A DNA stretch of 64,000 bases from Cylindrotheca closterium (taxonomy: Eukaryota; Bacillariophyta; Bacillariophyceae; Bacillariales; Bacillariaceae), in the NCBI GenBank assembly GCA_933822405.4, contig CAKOGP040001758.1, positions 743,134 to 807,133 of the forward strand, read 5' to 3'. A program made the translations under genes and the position numbers. The notes beneath the pieces are model-generated. The model made no database searches. It saw only the letters and a program-made list of their open reading frames with translations, and had not been told where the DNA came from. How positions within the stretch are numbered: the stretch's first letter is position 1; every line of letters starts with the position of its first letter. Positions 60,872-64,000 of the stretch are shown one piece after another.

Positions 60872-61529
60872 TCAATGAGTGACCCGTGTGTTTTGGCGTT
60901 TGGTTGGACGAAGCGGAGAAAAGCATGGGAGATTGAATGCTGGAGAATAGCATGGGCTGGTCATCCCACAAGACATACGGAAAGAAGGCGATAGTAGCAA
61001 GCGTTGCTTTTGTTCGGCCTGTTCCATGCTATCTTCACTGTCAGTGTATTGTACAGCCGTTGGCTCCTTAGTGCTTAAGATTGGTTGAATTTGATGTTTT
61101 TCGGTTTCAAGTGCCATTTGTCTAGCATTTTCCATTTCGCGTTGTCGTTTCTTCTTGTTTTGTTCTCTTCGGACGTATCGCCGTCTCAATAGCTTCCTCT
61201 GAATTTTGAAAGTGTCGATTTCTTCGTCTTCGCAATCTGATGTAAAAGGAAAGCAGCAGCAAGTTTAGAAAATGCGTCGCTATGATTCAAAAATTCAAAA
61301 TATTGGACTTACTTTCATCAAGGAAGAGCAAGCGGGGAAAGTCGTTCTCAAAAGAATTAGGAGTGGATAGTGGATGAAAGTTGTTACCATTCCGTCTTCT
61401 GGGACTTGCGGAATGCATTCGATTCAAGGAAGACGGAGGTGATGGCCGTTGGGCTTCCATGATAGAAGCATGATCTCCCCTGCATCGGGAAGAAGATGAG
61501 CATTTGGATGTGGAGCTATTTGATGACAT
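60872..61529 (-). CDS. Unknown Ser/Arg-rich basic protein (193 aa)
   Basis: Not recognised. Exons 61529-61313 and 61236-60872; the 76-nt intron (GTAAGT...CATCAG) joins FLDE to CEDEEIDTFK. Residues 1-70 are Ser/Pro-rich with a SSSRCRG patch. Then comes an acidic stretch and KIQRKLLRRRYVRREQNKKK, a strongly basic, probably helical segment that could be a nuclear or RNA-binding signal, and a Ser/Pro-rich tail. No known domain; disordered regulatory protein is the plainest reading. Confidence 0.6.
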
Positions 61530-62185
61530 GTTATTGGTATGGAGCTGAGGAAATATAGATGTGTGAATGATGTTGGTTCATCTAGGTTTGAATCAGAAGG
61601 TATGGCTTCGTATCCTGAATGATACTGCCGTTGTGCTTGACAAAAAATATTGAAAATCTCGTTGTCGAATTTCAAAATTGTGGCGCTTGAATTTCAATTG
61701 TCTGCCATAAGTAAATTTCGAAATTGGACAGGTTGACCGATATTCAAAGTTGATTTTCATTAAATGTGAGATTTGGAATCGGCGAGTTTTCGTTTGCGGA
61801 TTTTTGTAATCGACAGTTGGTCCAGTCTATCCGTTTATAGTGCTGGTAGGAACTCTACCTACACACCAACGATAAAAACGAATCAAATATTTCAGTCGAT
61901 GTAGTCAAGGAATCCCACTTCGAAGCAAGACTTGGTGGATTGGATACAAACATAAAAAATATTAATAATTGATCAGTCGTAAGTACATGGTACCAGGTAC
62001 GGGTAGCCAGCAATGCTTCATCATCTCTACGGTGATGGCAAGACTCACTGCTCAATGGTGAACGCTCTCTCACTTCGTGCGAATCGTGCGTGCCATCGTC
62101 ACTTCATCCCTCAATAGTAAGACTTCTTCAGTTCCAATTTGGCGAGATGATATATTTCATGGTCGATGGACGGACAGCTTTTTTG
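61530..62185. other. Divergent spacer before the assembly gap
   Basis: 656 bp upstream of the unknown minus-strand gene. The right end, from about 62077, may hold the 5' part of the gene interrupted by the gap, but no start can be fixed. Nothing else seen. Confidence 0.35.
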
Positions 62186-62465
62186 NNNNNNNNNNNNNNN
62201 NNNNNNNNNNNNNNNNNNNNNNNNNNNNNNNNNNNNNNNNNNNNNNNNNNNNNNNNNNNNNNNNNNNNNNNNNNNNNNNNNNNNNNNNNNNNNNNNNNNN
62301 NNNNNNNNNNNNNNNNNNNNNNNNNNNNNNNNNNNNNNNNNNNNNNNNNNNNNNNNNNNNNNNNNNNNNNNNNNNNNNNNNNNNNNNNNNNNNNNNNNNN
62401 NNNNNNNNNNNNNNNNNNNNNNNNNNNNNNNNNNNNNNNNNNNNNNNNNNNNNNNNNNNNNNNNN
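62186..62465. other. Assembly gap (280 N)
   Basis: A run of 280 undetermined bases. Open frames drawn across it are meaningless. The true missing length is unknown. Confidence 1.
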
Positions 62466-63173
62466 CGTCCAACTCAACAACGAGTCAACGTCCATGTAGT
62501 TTCTCCTCCAAGATCAACTTTTGACACTTCCACCATGGGATCAACCTCGCCCGATGGTTCTTACGGTCTTCCATATCAAAATCCTCGTGACGGTCGATAC
62601 GTCTCCACTCCACCTCCACGAGATCAACCCCCGACACAATTTAATACGACGCCTCAAAATATCGACAACAACTACTATCCATCCCCTCCAATGAGTGAAG
62701 GTAGCTGGAACGTTCCAACTCCAGAGAGTACCGGAACCACAAAAACAACTGTTGAGGGCTACTACTACGGCAAGGGATACCAAACTTCAATGCATTCCAG
62801 AAATGTTTCGCCAGAGTCCATTGCCTCGAATGAAAGACCCATTACTCGTCCCGCTGTTGCTGTGACCAGGAGATACAATGGGATTCCTGCCTTTCCCAAT
62901 ACTCAACAGAAGTACCGCCCAATTGCGGACATTCGTCAAGAATCCAAGAATCGTGAAAAGAAGGAGCATTTGATGCTGCGACCAGGAATCAGGCGATTGC
63001 CTCACATGAGCCTCGAGAAGATGGCGACAAGCACACGGGTAAAAAAGTCGAAGTCTCCAGTTCCAAATCATCAAACCGTCAACACCTTCAAGTACAAGCT
63101 TCACCACGATCGCGAAGCCATCGCGCGGAACAAGGCATTGTCCATGATGACTATGTTAAATCCCGAAATGTAA
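62466..63173 (+). CDS. Unknown disordered protein, 5' end lost in gap
   Basis: The frame is open from the gap to the stop at 63173 (235 codons after the gap). Composition is Pro/Ser/Thr/Tyr-rich (YVSTPPPRDQPPTQFNTTPQ, NNYYPSPPMSEGSWNVPTPE) with a final basic part (KKSKSPVPNHQTV, YKLHHDREAIARNKALSMM). SPPMS, TPE and SPES motifs would suit proline-directed kinases. No domain recognised; the missing N-terminus may hold one. Confidence 0.6.
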   Translation, partial: RPTQQRVNVHVVSPPRSTFDTSTMGSTSPDGSYGLPYQNPRDGRYVSTPPPRDQPPTQFNTTPQNIDNNYYPSPPMSEGSWNVPTPESTGTTKTTVEGYYYGKGYQTSMHSRNVSPESIASNERPITRPAVAVTRRYNGIPAFPNTQQKYRPIADIRQESKNREKKEHLMLRPGIRRLPHMSLEKMATSTRVKKSKSPVPNHQTVNTFKYKLHHDREAIARNKALSMMTMLNPEM

Positions 63174-63374
63174 GGATTGACAATGATCGCAGTATCTACT
63201 ATAGCAGTACTCGGGATATTTTGTGACCGCCCTAAGCGTGTTGGACCGTACACAATGATACATCCCACATTGTATATTTTGATACAAAAGTTTGATACAG
63301 AAGAAACTTCATGTAGCGCACAGCGAGTGCTTTCTGTATTATATAATTTACACTAGTAGTATCAAATTATTGTT

Positions 63375-64000
63375 TTACCTACTGCTGTTCAGCTGTGCCA
63401 AGATTTCAAACCACTGTTTCAAGGCGTCTCCGAGCACTTCCGGTAACGTCGTCATGTCGTCGAGTACGATGTAGTACGGAAGGGGGTATTCCTCAATGAA
63501 GCGCTTTACGACAGGCTTTCCCTTTTCGAATGTGACTTCCTTCATGTTGACGATGCTGTCTTTTTTCTTGATGTCGCCCTCGACAATGATCATAGCCAAT
63601 AGAATGGTTCGTTCTGCCATTTCTCGGATGAGCCGTTGAAGCGCCGCCCGGCTATCTCTTTCAATGCGTCCATCACTGATCAAGAAGACTAATTGCATCG
63701 ATGAATTATCACCATACTCTTCGAACGAAGCTAATGCACTCTCAACGCATAAAGCTGTTCTTGTTCGTTTCTGATCGAAACCAAAATTGACAACCATATC
63801 CGACCCTGATTCGGATGTGAATGGAAGGTGATACGGGTGCAATAGCTTCATATCATCTCCAAAGCTTGCGATGCCGAGCTCTCCAATTTCAAGTTGATTA
63901 ATACCAACAGCCAATGTTGCCATGGCGCGAAGAGCCAATTCGCCTGCCCCACTCTTCTTCATACTTTCGGAGTCATCAACAGCAAGCAAAACGCGGTAGT
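63375..64000 (-). CDS. MDN1: Midasin (MDN1/Rea1), C-terminal VWA/MIDAS domain, 5' part outside window
   Basis: Reads leftward from the right edge. VLLAVDDSESMKKSG has the MIDAS D-x-S-x-S metal site; ALRAMATLAVGINQLEIGEL with GIASFGDDMKLLHPYHLPFT and a LVFLISDGRIERDSR Asp-Gly complete the domain. This matches the extreme C-terminus of midasin, a dynein-like AAA protein of about 5,000 aa that removes assembly factors from nucleolar pre-60S particles. The domain binds the MIDAS-interacting domains of Ytm1 and Rsa4. The protein ends at LAQLNSSR. Everything upstream lies beyond the window. Confidence 0.9.
   Translation of the reverse strand, partial: YRVLLAVDDSESMKKSGAGELALRAMATLAVGINQLEIGELGIASFGDDMKLLHPYHLPFTSESGSDMVVNFGFDQKRTRTALCVESALASFEEYGDNSSMQLVFLISDGRIERDSRAALQRLIREMAERTILLAMIIVEGDIKKKDSIVNMKEVTFEKGKPVVKRFIEEYPLPYYIVLDDMTTLPEVLGDALKQWFEILAQLNSSR

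Noticed and set aside
62077..62524. Open frames across the N run
   Set aside because: They exist only because N gives no stops.

Overview
The window is compact nuclear DNA from a photosynthetic stramenopile, almost certainly a diatom (probably pennate; I would not name the genus). Three genes (plastid E2, FabZ, ketol-acid reductoisomerase) encode a signal peptide followed by the A-F transition at its end (VSA|F, ANA|F, ATA|F), the bipartite plastid-import signal of diatoms. Genes are mostly intron-poor, with 63-102 nt GT-AG introns and a few of 190-274 nt. Intergenic spacers are short, and many neighbours converge tail to tail. I reconstructed splice structures by hand from GT/AG signals, frame and protein continuity. 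Three introns-in-frame or pseudo-ORF traps are noted in the entries.

Layout. 0-5.8 kb: a tandem family of proteins with U2AF65-like RRM folds plus a C-terminal coiled coil (copy 1 cut by the window edge, a broken middle copy, intact copy 2). 6-16.6 kb: DDX51/Dbp6 helicase, a decayed MYND-finger gene, a Golgi-type glycosyltransferase, an AFG2/SPATA5 AAA-ATPase, tRNA-Pro(AGG), a SET methyltransferase. 16.6-24.1 kb: a giant Focadhesin/RST1-like helical-repeat protein, divergent from CDC37. 24.6-38.9 kb: two paralogous R1R2R3-MYB genes on opposite strands, separated by two unknown proteins, a membrane LRR protein with one exon per repeat, a cyclophilin and the exosome nuclease RRP6, followed by a second LRR protein. 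39-53 kb: bicupin, four-TM protein, CSA/ERCC8 WD40 protein, UVRAG/ATG14-like protein, GOT1-like membrane protein, F-box protein and a 1,348-aa PPR protein. 53-58.7 kb: a plastid metabolism block (PDH E2, FabZ, ketol-acid reductoisomerase). 59-64 kb: RlmN-like radical-SAM enzyme, two unknown proteins (one interrupted by a 280-N assembly gap) and the C-terminal VWA domain of midasin running off the right edge.

Themes. (1) Four factors of large-subunit ribosome maturation and RNA processing (DDX51, AFG2, RRP6, midasin) share 64 kb. (2) Plastid pyruvate dehydrogenase E2, which makes acetyl-CoA, and FabZ, which acts in fatty-acid elongation, fire from one 414-bp divergent promoter. (3) E2F-type sites and inverted AACGG (MYB3R/MSA core) pairs lie in several promoters, including that of one of the MYB3R genes, suggesting a local cell-cycle circuit. 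(4) The least explained content is the RRM/coiled-coil tandem family. I saw no CRISPR array, transposon with a recognisable transposase, or viral gene.
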